Source: Euptelea pleiosperma (Eukaryota; Streptophyta; Magnoliopsida; Ranunculales; Eupteleaceae). Taken from it: a stretch of 64,000 nucleotides of DNA. Shown here piece by piece: positions 1 through 12,363 of the stretch (position 1 is its first letter; each line of letters starts with the position of its first letter). The position numbers and the translations under genes were made by a program. Location: contig CM068540.1 of the NCBI GenBank assembly GCA_035048495.1, positions 17,964,829-18,028,828 on the forward strand, given 5' to 3'. The notes beneath the pieces are model-generated. The model did not search any database and was not told the origin of the DNA. It was given only the letters and a program-made list of their open reading frames with translations.

Positions 1-171
1 TTATGAAATTTCTGTTTCACTGGCCCACAATTATAGGCTGAAGTCATCTGTGATTCCGCTGCTGTTAACATTAGGTCATGAGTTTCCCATGCTCTACTGT
101 CTAGAATCCATTGTTGACTGAAAGCTATTCTTCCTATCTTCTTCACTGTTTCATCTAAATAGTATAATATT
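1..171. other. no feature seen
   Basis: AT-rich sequence with no coding, RNA or repeat signature that I can support. It abuts the poly-T end of the LINE fragment that follows. Confidence 0.4.
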
Positions 172-1312
172 ATTTTTTTTTGATCGGTAAAGTGATATAT
201 ATTAATAGGGGTGAGGGAGCCCAAAAAACTATACAGCAAGACACAAAAGGGGAACGACTGCAAAACCGAAACAACACCACCCAAAGCCCAACAACCACAA
301 ACAGGGAAACACTATTAAGTCACCAATCAATCCCACCAGAAGATCTTCAAATAAAAAAAATTTAAGCTTGGGAATGGTAGAGCCCCAATGGTAAAGTGTA
401 GCTAATATTTTCATGAAAATATTCTTGTTGGACTCTTCTTCAAACATCCGTTGGTTCCTCTCTTTCCATAACTCCCAACAAATGGCAAACGGAGTGATCC
501 TCTATAACATATGACCACCAGCTGAAAGGGCCTTAGTACTCCATCCCACAGAAGTGTCAAACACCGATAAGGGAAAATCTAGGATATCCCGAAAAGATCA
601 AGGAATCGCTCCCAAATCTCCTTAGACACATAGCTATGAATAAGCATGTGGTTACTGATTAGTAGTCTCATCACATCGACATAAAATGCATATGCTAGGG
701 AGATGAAAACCACGACTTCGAAACTTTTCCACAGAAAGAATCTTGTCAAGCATGGCACACCACGTAAAGAAAATGACTTTGGACGTAATGGGGGAACTCC
801 ACAAGCGCTTAGAAGGAAAAACACTTTGACATGGCCCAAGAAGCGTGGTGTAGAGCGATTTGACCGAAAATCTCCCATTGGGATCATGTTTCCACCATCT
901 CTTGTCCTCTACTCTGTCGACAAGCTGTAACCCTTCCAACCTATTCATCAATGATGCCACAATGTCTACCTCCCAATCATTGACTCTTCTTCTTAACCCC
1001 AAGTTCCAAGAGAGTGTCCCATTCCTCTAGAAGCAATGTCGCTGACCGATTCCCCTTTACTGTTGAACAAAGTATAGATGGAGGGGAACTCCTCTGCGAG
1101 AGATAAGTCCCCGTACCATAATATCTTCCCAAAATCTCACTTTGGAGCCGTTTCCCACCTTGAACCTACTACCGTTTCTGATCTCATCCCGAAACTTGGA
1201 GATACCTTTCCAAACTCCCACACCGTACGTAGTGGAAGGTACTCTACTGTCCCAACCGTGAAGAAGTGCTTCTATACATTTTAGATTGTAGGGATGATTC
1301 ATATCATGTCAT
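172..1312 (-). mobile_element. 5'-truncated L1-type LINE, C-terminal part of ORF2
   Basis: Read on the minus strand this is the end of a plant LINE reverse-transcriptase ORF. At 1302-1057 it has the GVWKGI and KVGNGSKVRFWEDI motifs that precede the zinc-binding domain. At 1002-650 it has the zf-RVT domain, with the FFTWCAMLDKIL core and a C-I-L-C pair followed by HSYVSKEIW. The frame shifts near 650 and again near 500, so the protein is dead. Below that comes a run read as YHWGSTIPKL and then a hydrophobic tail. The poly-T at 172-181 is the poly-A tail of the element. The terminal sequence TTGATCGGTAAAG recurs at other LINE tails in the window. The endonuclease and most of the RT are absent. 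Clear target-site duplications were not found. Confidence 0.82.
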
Positions 1313-2379
1313 ATTCATAGTACCCCAGCTTCATCACAAAAAATCTAGCAAATGGCTTGACAATGTTGTTGGATTGTTGGTTTTAGAATGATTTTTTAAA
1401 GCAATTGGTTCTTATGCTGCTGGGGTTGTCTTACCTTCAAATATCTTTTATGTAAATTCTTTATATCCTATTTTATCTGATTAAAAACCCACAAGAAAAT
1501 CTTGAGTTCTATGTTATAAACTTAGATTGGACCATAAGTAGTGAAATATAAACTATATGATACACCATGAGGTCCGAAATTACTAAAACACTATATGTCT
1601 AACTCATTAGTACAACAGAGTCAAAGCTTTCCTCGCCGCCCTCGGTCGAGGCTTTCCCCTAAGCACCTCCTATCGTGCAACACATAGAGGGAAAGTTATG
1701 GGCAACTAGAAAGGTCGGTTTAAGAAAGCCAAAATATTTCATTTCTTTTACCCTCTCACTCTCATTACTTGAGAAATAAAGAATACTAAGGTTTCCCTTG
1801 TCTTTATTTATACTCTTGTTCATGTGAGAAGTTGTTTCTCTTATTCCTTCCAAGAGAAATCTCTACCCCTTGAAAATCATCTTGGTTCAAACTTTGAACA
1901 TGATTTAGATTTCAGAGGAATAAATGGAGGAAAAAAACAAGGCCCTAGATTTGACATCTTTCGGCTGTAAAATGGATTGGAGAACCTTAGTTTTGAAATC
2001 TTTCAGCTCTAGATTTTTCATGGCTTTCATCAACTTTGATGCCATTAGGTAACATTTCTTTGGTGCATAAACAATTGTCACAATTGTTTCTAGCACATAC
2101 ATTTATACTCAAGCAACGTTATCGAATTATTTACAAATAATAATTGCTCGAAATGTTTATATGAAAATGACCACTCTAGGGGCTACCTAATATGTGGGCC
2201 CCACGTGAGAGATTGTAATGTAGGGGCGTAAGAAAGAAGAATAAATTGTGGTGGGCCCCACCTTTATTATTTTCACTACCAAACGGGGTTCATAAACAAT
2301 TATAAGGCCTATAAATGGTTATAGGCGAGGTCCCGTGGGTGTCTTCCTATCCTAAGCATTGAGTTCTCAGGGACGTCAA
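1313..2379. other. AT-rich spacer, nothing recognised
   Basis: No exon, RNA gene or complete mobile element can be supported. A GTGGGCCCCAC-type motif occurs around 2200 and again around 2250. The 5' exons of the gene at 9.46 kb could in principle lie here, but no exon with matching phase was found. Confidence 0.35.
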
Positions 2380-5300
2380 TGACAGTGGAGCTTCTTGACG
2401 TGGGGGAAGGTGGAGTCCCTTTCATTCTAGACAACTTCAAGAATTGGAGTCCTCCCAAGGTAGTTAGTTTGGGAGAAGTTTTAGAGAGGTAGCTAGTGTG
2501 AAGACAATACTTAGAAGAGGTTGCACATTGGTGGTTAGAGATTCAGGATCGTTTATTGTGTCAAACCACTAGGGGGTTAGAAAGAGGATGTTTATGAGAT
2601 TGTGTCTGGTGGGAAGATTTGACAGAGACCCAGGAGATTTACTTGGATAAGGGATGGAAGGAACCAACAGGGGTGAGGGTCAGAAAGTTAAGGATTTGCT
2701 CCTTTTTATTCTCCCATCACAGCAGGAGGCGAAGAGGGTTCTAGTTGATGGGGATAGGATGATGGGTTTGGCATTTTTGTTTTTGGATGTTCGGAGCCTA
2801 TTGGTAGGATGCTCAATGTTGTAAAGGGAAGAAGATAGTAGATTGGTGAGGGCGTACAGGCTTTTGTTGCATCTGTGGGGTGTATTAGTGTTTAGAGCTA
2901 TCGGGGACTCCTGTGGGGGCTTCATCTCTGTCGATGAAGCTTCTAAGAACCTAACATGTGTGGAGTGGGTGAGGTTAAAGGTGTGAGGCAATGTGATGAT
3001 TCCCTCAATGGTGAGATTCCTCTTCAACGGTGCTGTATATAATACCAAGGTTTTGAGCGAGGAAAGTTCGGTGACGGAGACAGTGCTAGAGGACACTTGG
3101 CTGCCATCTAGACCTGGAGATGCTTCTAACTTGGTGTCTTTTCATCTGCAGCGGAAAGAGATGGAAGCTTATGACTAGCAGAGATCCTCTGATGATCGAA
3201 GAAAGGAGGAAGATGATGCTGACGTGGCGGAGGCTCGCTATCTGACGCCTGTCATCAAGGCAAGGGGTGTTGACACATTGGCATTTGCAAGAGTCTCTGT
3301 GACAATGGGCAGATGGAGGTTTCCTGAACCTTGTTGAATGGGTTTTAAACTACCTAGGGGAATGTGGCAAAGGCCTGGTTATCTTCGACAACGAGGAGAG
3401 GAGTGCACAGCGAGAGGTGATAGAAGGCCTCTTTTTAGTGGTTGGTGGAGCAACAGGTGGCGGGAGAGGGTTTCCTCGAGAGGTTGTGGGTTTCAAAGGG
3501 TTAAGGGGCTTGTCCAGGGGGGTTGGAGCTGAAGGCAGACATGTTGACATCTGCTATAGTGTTGACAGGCGTCGTTTGGTGGATGTGATGATGGTAGCTC
3601 GAGATTGAGTGTGGGTGTGCTACACTAGGAAAACACGAAGTCAGAGAGACCACTTCACTGAGAAGGGTCTAGAAGATACGGGGCGTGGTTGTAGGGGAGG
3701 TCATAAGGGCCGTGGTGGGGCCCATAGTAGACACGGTGGTCAAGGTATTCGTATAGTGGGAGTGCAGCCTGATTATTTTAAGCTAAGGGAGGTGGTTGCA
3801 ATTAAAGATAAATGAAAGTGTCTGATGAGAGTCGCTATTCCGTCTAGCAACTCTTCGGTCCTCAGTCTTGACCCGATCAAAGATAAAACTTGCTATTTCA
3901 TAGGGGAGAGTTCTTATCGTCCCCAAGCGAACTGCGAGGGAGGAGTTTCGCCTGTGAGTGCTTTGGGTGCTTTGTCAGGGACGTGCGGAGGAGGTAACTA
4001 CAGTAGAGGAGGAAGTGAAGGAGCAGGGCTTTAGAGCCAGAGGTTGGGTTGTCGTTTGACGATAGGTGTCTTGAAATAGTTTCGACCAAGGTTTAAAATT
4101 TTGTTTCGGAGGAATGTCTTGGTCAAGTAAAAAACCAAGACAAAGTACGAAACGAACGAAACATTGAAAAATGGTGAAATTTTCAAAACATTCCCAAAAT
4201 CATGAAATCATATTTTTTATTTGTGTTTTTTTTTATTGTATCATAATGTTTCGCTGTCTCGACGAAACAAACCGGAACATTAAGAAATGTGCATGTTTCG
4301 TTTCAGTTCTCTTACGAAACATTAAACATTCCAAAATTTTAAACCATGGTTTCGACTGATGTGCCTGCAGATCCCAAGAGTCCCTACAGGCTTTGCCCTC
4401 TTCGTCAGAATTCGGCGTGTTCATTCATGACAAACTTAGGTGGTGGTTGTTTATCCGGTGAAGTTGAGGAAGTGGGGCTGGTTCTAGAAGATGTAAGCCC
4501 TATTTGTTCTCTACTGGCACTACATTACTCTAGGAGAGCCAAGGATGGGAGGAAGGTGGCGAGGTGGGCGGACAACGTTGAGGAGCAAATCAGTCCTAAT
4601 GAAGATGGGGAAATTTCGAATTCAGGGTCAGGTGCTGTGAAGGATCTTCTTTCTGCGATGGTCCCTATAGCTGAAAGGTGTGTGGGTAGTGTTGAAGATG
4701 AAGATAATCAAATCGCAATTTCATAGGAATTAGAGTGGGTTTTGGGCAAGGTTATGGAGTTCATTAGATTCTTGGGTCTTTCTTTCAATGGGTTTGAGGA
4801 GGCAAAGGAATTGTTCACTTCTATTGAGCTTAACAAGATGCATCCACTTTCCAGGGCAGGAGTTACTGGTAAAGATAAGTCAAGGAAATCGAGGGCGTTG
4901 GTGCCAGCAAAGGGAACAATTCTGTCGATCAAGCATTGATGTCCAGTGAGGAGCAGATCTTAGATATGGAGGCATTGGGGTTGAGATATGTTCATCGACT
5001 TCTTGGTAAGTCCAGTTAGAAGAAAGTTGAAACTTACCAGGGAATTCCATAGCCTCTTAGACTCGGGAAACCAAATAGAGGTGTGGGGATGTAGAGGTAG
5101 TAGGAGGTAGGGGAGAGGGATAGAATTCCACCTTTATGAATCTCAAGATTTTATCTTGGAATGTTAAGGGGTTGGGGGGAAAGGACAAAAGGGTTATTTG
5201 CATCAATCTATTTCAAAAGTGGAAAGTGGATATCATTTTTCTTTAGGAGACCAAGTTGGAAAGTGTGGATGATAAGGTAGTGGAGGGCATATGGGGTGAT

Positions 5301-6572
5301 GGTGCTTTTAGCTATCCAACTTTACTTGCAAAGGGAACAACCAGTGGAATTTTGGCAATATGGAATCAGAGCAAAGGTTCAAGTGGTAGACTCTTTCATA
5401 GGGGAGTTCTCTGTCTTAGTGTGTGGAGGTGCTCCGATAATCTTAGTATGCGGATTCTATCTAAGTGTACGGTCCTAATGATAAAAGGACTCGTGATGAA
5501 TTTTGGAAGAAGCTTGATTTGACCGGGGTAGATTTTCATATCCATGGTGCATTGGTGGTGACTTCAATGCCATTCGATTTTCTTTTGAGAAAAGATAAGG
5601 GAGTTGGATGACTACGAGCATGAGAGATTTTGCTACCACACATGGTCTAACAATCAGGATAGGCCGAAGATGTCCTAACTTGATAGATTTCTGATTTTAG
5701 TCACTTGGGATCTGTTATGCGGGGAGATTTCTTAGGAAGCCCTCCCTAAACTTGTTTCGGATTATAACCATGTGTTGTTAGGGTGTGGTAGTCGGGTTAG
5801 ACGCCCATGTCCTTTTAGATTTGAAAACATGTGGTTGAAAGAACCTTATTTTCATGGGCTTGTGGCAGATTGGTGGGAATCGTTCCAGTTTTTAGGTAAG
5901 GCAGGCTTCGATTTAGATAGAAGTTGAAGGCTTCGAAGGGTAAACTCAAAGTTTGGAATAAGGATGTTTTCAGGAGGGTGGAGAAGAAAATGGGGGTGCT
6001 TTTTGAAGAAATAACCTCTATTGACAATAAGGAAGAGAGTGGTGCGCTTTCCGAGGAGGACAGAAGGAGGAGAGTTGAAGCAAAGAAAGAATTCCTTGAA
6101 TGGGCTCGATTGGAAGAAATAAGTTGGCGCCAAAATTTGTGGGTGAGGTGGCTTAAGGGTCGAGAGTACCTACAAAATCATTTCTAAGATGCTTGCCTCC
6201 AGGATGAAGGAGGTGATGGGCTCAATTATCTCCCCGTTCCAAGGAGCTTTTGTGAAGGGAAGGTAGTTGTTGGATGGTGTCCCAGTAGCGAATGAATACG
6301 TTGATTCTAGGATTAGAGAGGGGAGGGAAGGTGTCATGTGTAAGGTCAATATGGAAAAAAGCGTATGATCATGTCAATTGGAAATCTTTGGTTTACATGC
6401 TCAAGAGGGTGGGTTTTGTGGTGAGATGGAAGAAGCGGATTGTGGCGTGTATCTCTTCAGTTTCTTTTTCGATTCTGGTGAACAGGTCTCCAAGCGGTTT
6501 CTTCAACAACTCAAGGGGTTTGAGACAAGGTGGCCCTTTATCCCCCTTCCTATTTGTTGTAGTGGTTGAAGG
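2380..6572 (+). mobile_element. degenerate L1-type LINE (ORF1, endonuclease, partial RT)
   Basis: This is a broken LINE on the plus strand. The 2.4-4.9 kb part is a shattered ORF1-like region, assigned by position and composition only. ORF2 starts plausibly at 5136 (MNLKILSWNVKGLGG). The endonuclease shows SWNVKGLG at its N-terminus, an ETK motif (5250) preceded by a TAG where Gln is expected, and GGDFNAI near 5550. The sequence then jumps from a WARLEE...WVRWLKG stretch (6100-6170) straight into the reverse transcriptase (SPFQGAFVKGR, AYDHVNW near 6365, GLRQGGPLSPFLF near 6515), so the RT N-terminus is deleted. The RT ends at about 6572, before the catalytic Asp pair, where other DNA begins. 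Several stops and frameshifts make it inactive. A 262-bp hAT MITE sits within the ORF1 region. Confidence 0.8.
4087..4348. mobile_element. hAT-type MITE, 262 bp, inside LINE ORF1
   Basis: The ends are inverted repeats, CAAGGTTTAAAATTTTG on the left and CAAAATTTTAAACCATG on the right (16 of 17 positions pair). A perfect 8-bp direct repeat, GTTTCGAC, flanks it at 4079-4086 and 4349-4356. An 8-bp duplication with CA-starting ends is the hAT signature. No transposase is encoded. Confidence 0.9.
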
Positions 6573-6941
6573 AATCACTTCACTGAGTTTTGAAGGAATC
6601 GTTCCTTCGAGAAGAATCGCTCTTCCCTCCCAGGCATCTCACCCAGAATTTTTAGAATCACTCCAAAATAGAAAATATATCTTCATTCGTTGTATTAAAA
6701 TCAAATATTACAACCCTATTTTTAAAATTCTAAAATCCTAACTTTCCTAATTCTCCTAAAATTCTACTTATAAAAACAAGCAAACTTCCTAATCTAATTT
6801 TAGAAACTAACAGAAATTTCTAATATAGTTAAACAATTATAATTATCTTCCCAAAAAAGAAATTCTTAATTAAATTAGACTAGATCTTAAGCTAATCTTG
6901 TGGGGTCCACTGGCTTAGATCCTCTTCACTGATTCGTTGTA
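6573..6941. mobile_element. unclassified insertion interrupting the LINE RT
   Basis: The LINE reading frame stops abruptly at VVVEGITSL. The 9-mer CTTCACTGA occurs near 6576 and again near 6933, and may be a target duplication around about 350 bp of foreign AT-rich sequence. The insert contains a long CCTAA/CTAATTT-rich stretch reminiscent of the antisense side of an LTR, but no LTR pair or coding domain was found. LINE-like 3' sequence may resume after 6941. Confidence 0.4.
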
Positions 6942-7082
6942 GCTCGGGACCATTGTGACATGATGCTTTTGGTATCACCATCTTTCTTGCTTTTTTGTTT
7001 ATTATTTATTTGTACGCCTGTCTTTTGCTTTTTGGTTGTATAAAGAGCCCTAGGTAGGAGAAATGCTTGTGGTTTCTAGAAC

Positions 7083-7729
7083 TAGTGTTCTAAAAGGCTT
7101 TGAGGCTTACGCCTTGAGGCTTGCTTCGGGGTGAGGCTTCCCCAAAATGCCTTGAGGCTTATTAAAAAAGTTTAAAAGCTTGTGAGGCATATGTTACATT
7201 CATTGACTTTTAAAAGGGCATATGCCACTATTTACACCTTTTTAATGCCCCGTGTTAGAGGCATGCACCTCACATATGCTAGAAGCTATGTTACCCGGAC
7301 ACTTTAAAATGGATGTTGTACCCATGTCGGACACTTCATTTGTTAGCTGTAAATGTCGGGTCCATGATGTATCTTGGCCGTGTGTCAACCCTAACCGGGT
7401 AACATAGGTTGGTAGTGGCAATTTTAGAAGGTTTTAGTTCCTTTTTCTTTGTTTTCTGCCAAACTTTCAGTATAACAATAATCAGCTATTATAGGGTAAT
7501 ATCAACAATGAAAACATCTCTTCCCCCATACACAGATTAGGTCAATGTTTTCTTTTCCATAATTTTCTATACAATCTTTTTTTATTGAACTTATCCTCTT
7601 ATTTATTTATTTCTAGTATTCATTTAATAAGACGTGCCTATGACGCTGACACTCCATGCCTTGAGGCTTACGCCTCATGCTTTAGGCTATCGAAGTGCTT
7701 CACTCACGCCTCTATATTTGAAAACATTA
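7083..7729. mobile_element. hAT-type MITE, 647 bp (AGGCTT family)
   Basis: A perfect 8-bp target duplication TCTAGAAC lies at 7075-7082 and 7730-7737. The imperfect terminal inverted repeats begin TAGTGTTCTAAAAGGC on the left and pair with the right end, which reads TTTGAAAACATTA. Inside are several AGGCTT/AAGCCT motifs in both orientations that can fold back. There is no coding potential. It is related to the next element. Confidence 0.85.
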
Positions 7730-7788
7730 TCTAGAACACACAAATAAGAGAAAGAGTAACGAGAAGGGAGGGAGGGGGTTGCCTCAAG

Positions 7789-8308
7789 TCCAGTGTTTTA
7801 AAGGCAGTTGAGGCTTACGCTTTGAGGGTCCCTTTGGCTGAGGCAATTAAGAAGGCATAAAAGCTTGTGAGGCATACGAGTCATCCTTTGGAGTCTTTAA
7901 AAAAGCCGAATGCTTCATACCTTTTACACCTTTTTTATCACTTCTTGCCAGAGGCCTACACCTCATGTGCATATGCTAGTGTTGGCAACTAGGTCGCCAT
8001 AGCTTGAAAAGGTCATTTTGTTTCTTTTTAATATTTTCCCCTAACAATGAGCTATTCTAGGTTAAGTAACATCAGTAAAAATATGTCCTTCCCTTCATAT
8101 GAAATAGATCGATGTTTGTTTTTTGGTTTTTCATAGCTTTCCTAATTTTCTCTTTTTTATTGAATTTATCCTATTGTTTATTTGTTTGTAGTTTTAGTAT
8201 TCATGTAAAAGGCATGCTCATGAAGTATGTCCCATGCTTTGAGGCTTATGCTTCATGCTTTAGGCCATTGAAGCACATTGCCTCAAGCCTCCATGTTTAA
8301 AAACATGG
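7789..8308. mobile_element. hAT-type MITE, about 520 bp, relative of the 7083-7729 element
   Basis: It has CAGTGTTTTAAAGGC at the left end and a right end reading CATGTTTAAAAACATG. The direct repeat GCCTCAA flanks it (7781-7787 and 8309-8315); the eighth base differs (G/C). Internal order matches the preceding element: AGGCTTACGC near the left, a CACCTCA segment, and a TGAGGCTTATGC segment near the right. The ends may be off by one or two bases. Confidence 0.75.
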
Positions 8309-8449
8309 GCCTCAACCAAAAGTGGCAAGGCAAGGTTTACATGTATATAAAAAAATATTAATACACCAAATTAAGGGAGGGGGTTTCCTCTACCAAAGGC
8401 GGTGAGGCAAGGTTATACTTAATAATATGAATACATTCTAAATCATTTA

Positions 8450-8948
8450 CAAGGTTCTAAACTTTGACTTCGCCTTAGACTTCGGTCAGTTAAAATTCGG
8501 AATTAATTTGGGGAAGTTCAATTCGATTTAGAGAATTTCTGTAAAAATTCGCTAACTTAGAGAAGTTTAAAGATTTTTTGCCAAAATGAGTGAAACGATA
8601 TTAATCTTGCTTAGGTTGCTCTAAATGGTTGTTTTTATGATATAATAAGTTACAAGTGTTTTATCATGCTTGTTTTATCATATCCTTAAAAATCAATGTA
8701 TTTTACCAACGTTTTGCTAAAAATTCTCCAAATTTCTCTAAGTTAATTGTTTACTTCGAATTAAACGAATTAATTCGACAAATTCTTGTACTAAAAAGGC
8801 TAAACTTCGAGAAATTAGCCGAATTTTTACTGTTTAATTCGAATTAATTCGGTGATTTTTTGTAAATTTTTTAATACATGTACACTTTAATTCGGTCAGT
8901 CAAAATTCGGAATTAATTCAGCTAATTTCGCCGAATTTTAAAACCATG
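8450..8948. mobile_element. hAT-type MITE, 499 bp (AATTCGG family)
   Basis: A perfect 8-bp duplication ATCATTTA is present at 8442-8449 and 8949-8956. The left end is CAAGGTTCTAAACTTTG and the right end is AATTTTAAAACCATG. The interior repeats TCAGTTAAAATTCGGAATTA at both ends in the same sense. It is non-coding. Confidence 0.9.
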
Positions 8949-9458
8949 ATCATTTACTGTAGATAGTGGAAGGAGGACTGGAGGAGAGATAATATAGTTC
9001 AAATTATTCGCTGATTATTGCATGATTGCGATATTAATTACTAGTAGTCTGGGATCGTTTTCTTAGATGTCTAGGGCCCCCTTTGGTCCCTAGCCCCTCT
9101 TGCTTTTTCTTTAATAAAATTTCACATTTTCAGGAAAAAGTAGAAACAATATCCCGCTGAATAATAATATCACATAACATATATACCCTTTTGGATTTCT
9201 TTTATTGATCCGTCATTGTATTGTGTTTTGCTGGAGATTACAGATGTTTTTGGGAAGTGGTATTTCATACTGTGGCACTTTCATACTTCCTGACCCATCC
9301 AAAGTCTGTGATTATCACATACAGCTGTGTCCAGTATTGATAGGCCCCCTCTTTGATCCTAACTGTTCTTGATTGGAAAAAGTAATCCTATCAATACAAG
9401 TAAATTTTTTTTTATGTTAAAAAAAAAATTAAGTGTCTATTCAATCATGTGATTTTAG

Positions 9459-11439
9459 GCCAGAATATTAAGTGGCCTCGTCTATTGAGTGTTTTGGACC
9501 CTGCTGCATGTGCACCATGGTCAATTGGTGAGTATACTTCTACTGCAGTCTGAAATCCTCTCTACATACCTATTACAAAAAGGAAATACTTCCCTATATA
9601 ATCTATATCTTCTTTTCTTGTTTTGTTTCCTTGGTTAGTCCACCATGGTTAAGGGTTCCAACACCCTCATGCCTCCTGGTTAAGATGAAACCTGAGACTG
9701 GGCAATACCTGCAAATGCTTTTACCACTGAACTAATGAATGGTTTATATATAGTCACTTGTGCTTCTATGCTTATGAAATCAATTACCTTTTGAGAATAT
9801 TCTGCTTCATACTGTGTATCCAGGTTGTGATGTTTCGTAAATTCTAAATGTTTTATTTGAATATGTTGTCAACTTGGCATAGATCTGTTCCACATTTGAG
9901 CTTTTGACTGTGAACAGTTGCTTTACTGACTGCTTACTTACTGTTTTTGGGTGCAGTGATTGCTTCAGATATTAACATTAATGACGAGTTTGACACTAAT
10001 TATGAGTGGCCATCACTTGAGTTTAGAGATGGTGATAATTCCTTAGAGCAGGTCCTTTGGAAGATTGAAATTGTGCAGTCTCGAGTTCAGAAGCTGAAGA
10101 CACAGCTTGACAAGCTGATTACTATAAATGGCGTAAAGTTCTCTTCCATGGAGAATATGAGCCTGCTCGTGCCAAGTGACCTGCCAACCAGCTCTGCTCG
10201 AAGTCCTACTTTCTCTCCTGGCAACGGAGACAAGATGTCGGTTGAAGTATTATATAGTCCACCTCGGCATATACCGGAGTATGACATTGGAGATCCGGTG
10301 ATGCCTGAGAGTGCAGTTTCGAGTTATGGAGAGGCAACTCTTCCCGATATAATTGAAAGCACGGTGGGGTTGTTATCTGCTGCTGAAGGGTCTCTTGATC
10401 AGCCTCAGAATGGAGATTCATGTGAAGATGTAAGCCTTTCCTGTGATACATTATAGATTTTTCTTGGTATTTCTTGTCTCAATGAAGATGAAATTGCCTT
10501 GCTATGTACATTAGAGGATCCATTGCCTTCTTCCAAACTGCTTAGTGATTATCAGAGCTGAGTGTGTGATTAAGCCATTCTTTTCACAAGTAACAGAGAC
10601 TGGTCTTGTTTGACCATTTTCTCCTGTCGTGCTATGATTGAGCTGCTGGAGGTTCTGGTTTAAGCAATCATGGCTGTGCTTATCTCTCTTGTGGACTGTG
10701 GACCCACATGATTTGACACCCAACACTAACATCTAATCTTTTTGCGAGTCCGTATATTGTGGTATTCCGGGACATGTTAAATTTCTCCTTGGGCTGTATG
10801 AGTGGAACGAGAAGACTCGATTTGCCCAGGTGAGGTCTGGTTCTGGTCAGGGTTCGAAAGGTCTTGGAGTTGATCTAAGAGCCTTGCTTGCGGGTTGAAA
10901 GGTGCTCCCCAGCCTATAAGAGGATGCGTGCCTTTATACCTTTTCATCATACTTGTGATCTAGCCATGGTGTACGTGAATCTATAATCTGTGGCAACCAT
11001 GAAAACATCTGTTAATAGAGTTTCTACTTCAATTTAAAGGCGTGTTGCTTTACTTCATTACATAACTACAACCACTAAGACGTATTGATTGATTGATGTT
11101 TTATGTTCATGTCAGATTGTGGATGATGTTCTGATACATAATCAGGCAGCTGATGAAGAATTGCATAATTATGAAAAGGTTAATAGTCTTCCAATAGAGA
11201 AGCCTCAGGAACCAGTGAAAGAAGAACAAGAGAAGGAGGACACCGTTCCCCCTCAGGTTCCTGCTACAGAACCTGACTCGGCTCAGGAACCCACTGTAAC
11301 TCAGGAACAGTCAGGCATGAAGTTTTGTTTACCCTCTGAGTTTCATGTTCCTAAGAACAAGAGAAAGCGAGGCGAGCGCAAAGCTGGTTCGGGTGCTTGG
11401 AATGCTCGGAGATCCTCAGGTGAGCCAGATAATCAGTGA
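9459..11439 (+). CDS. unrecognised acidic plant protein, last three coding exons
   Basis: Three exons join in phase: 9459-9527, 9957-10429 and 11116-11439 (stop TGA). Introns are GTGAGT...GTGCAG and GTAAGC...GTCAG. The first visible exon starts two bases into a codon, so at least one 5' exon lies upstream; MITEs and LINE debris fill that side and I could not find it. The protein begins QNIKWPRLLSVLDPAA, then has EWPSLEFRDG, a short heptad-like helix (LEQVLWKIEIVQSRVQKLKTQ), a Ser/Pro-rich stretch, and VMPESAVSSYGEA. The last exon is rich in Glu, Pro and Gln and ends in a basic patch (NKRKRGERKAG) that could be a nuclear localisation signal. I do not recognise the family with certainty, and no catalytic domain is visible. 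It converges on the PrfB3-like gene about 4 kb downstream. Confidence 0.78.
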
Positions 11440-12347
11440 GTTTGAAGGTCTGTAAAATTATTTTCTTCATGTTTAGAGAAAAGATTCTTGTCTATAAGAA
11501 ACAATGCGATTGTTTGCATGGAATTGGGAAGATTATTGTGGAGAAAGAAGTAAGCTCTTATTTTGGTTTCATCTGGAATCTCATGTTGGTTAAAAGAGAA
11601 ACTGAGGCTAATTGACATGATGTATTGCTGATCACCAATGTTTTTCTTTTCCTGGTAAGTTTTAGTGTTTTTGTTTTGACTTTTGCGACGCCTCTATAAG
11701 GAGGCTATAGAATGGAGAATTACGGTATCTGATCTTAGGCGGTTTTCGGTATAAGTTGGGACCCAAGAATAGTGGGTGGCCATTCCTCTGCATGTGCACC
11801 ACGTGGAAGATTGATTGACCTTAGGGTGACTAGGATAACAACCTTGTTGTCCAACTTTTGCAGTTTCTGTACATTTCTAAGAACATTCTACTAGATATGA
11901 TTTTTTTTTCTCCTTCTAATGAACTTCAGTGTGCTTCTAATGAACTTCAGTGTGAAGCTGTCACAAGGCAGAGGCAAACGTGGAACTTCAGCAAACTTTC
12001 TGAAACTTCTAACCCTATCAAACGTGGAGCTAAAGTTAACGGAAAAAATGAACGGTTCAGAACATTTCAACTTGTAATCCACTTTTCATAGGGCTAGAAA
12101 TGTCGGAACTGATTAAATTTTTAGTAGTTTGATATCTATGCCAAGAAAAACATCCTCACCAAAAATCAGTTATTTACTTTTTTTGGGTTGTTTGTGGTAA
12201 AAAGTTGAAACTAAATGCGATGTGAGTGAATTATCTCTACTAATAACAAACGAGGGGAGTACCCAATGCATCAATATACTTTTTTTCAAAAAATATTTGT
12301 ATAATTTGATTTCTACACTGATGATAAAAAGAGCATGTCAGTATTTT
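11440..12347. other. 3' flank of the upstream gene with a MITE fragment
   Basis: The first few hundred bases are probably the 3' UTR. From about 11985 to 12170 the sequence resembles part of the inverted-repeat MITE at 63009-63355: a CTGAAA...TTCTAACCC segment, ATTTCAACTT, and CTCACCAAAAATCA occur in the same order. A tandem TCTAATGAACTTCAGTGTG repeat lies at about 11916-11953. Confidence 0.45.
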
Positions 12348-12363
12348 AAATATTAAAATTAAT

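Noticed and set aside
2680..3096. 138-codon minus-strand open frame
   Set aside because: It is opposite the degenerate LINE ORF1 and has no domain; treated as a chance frame.
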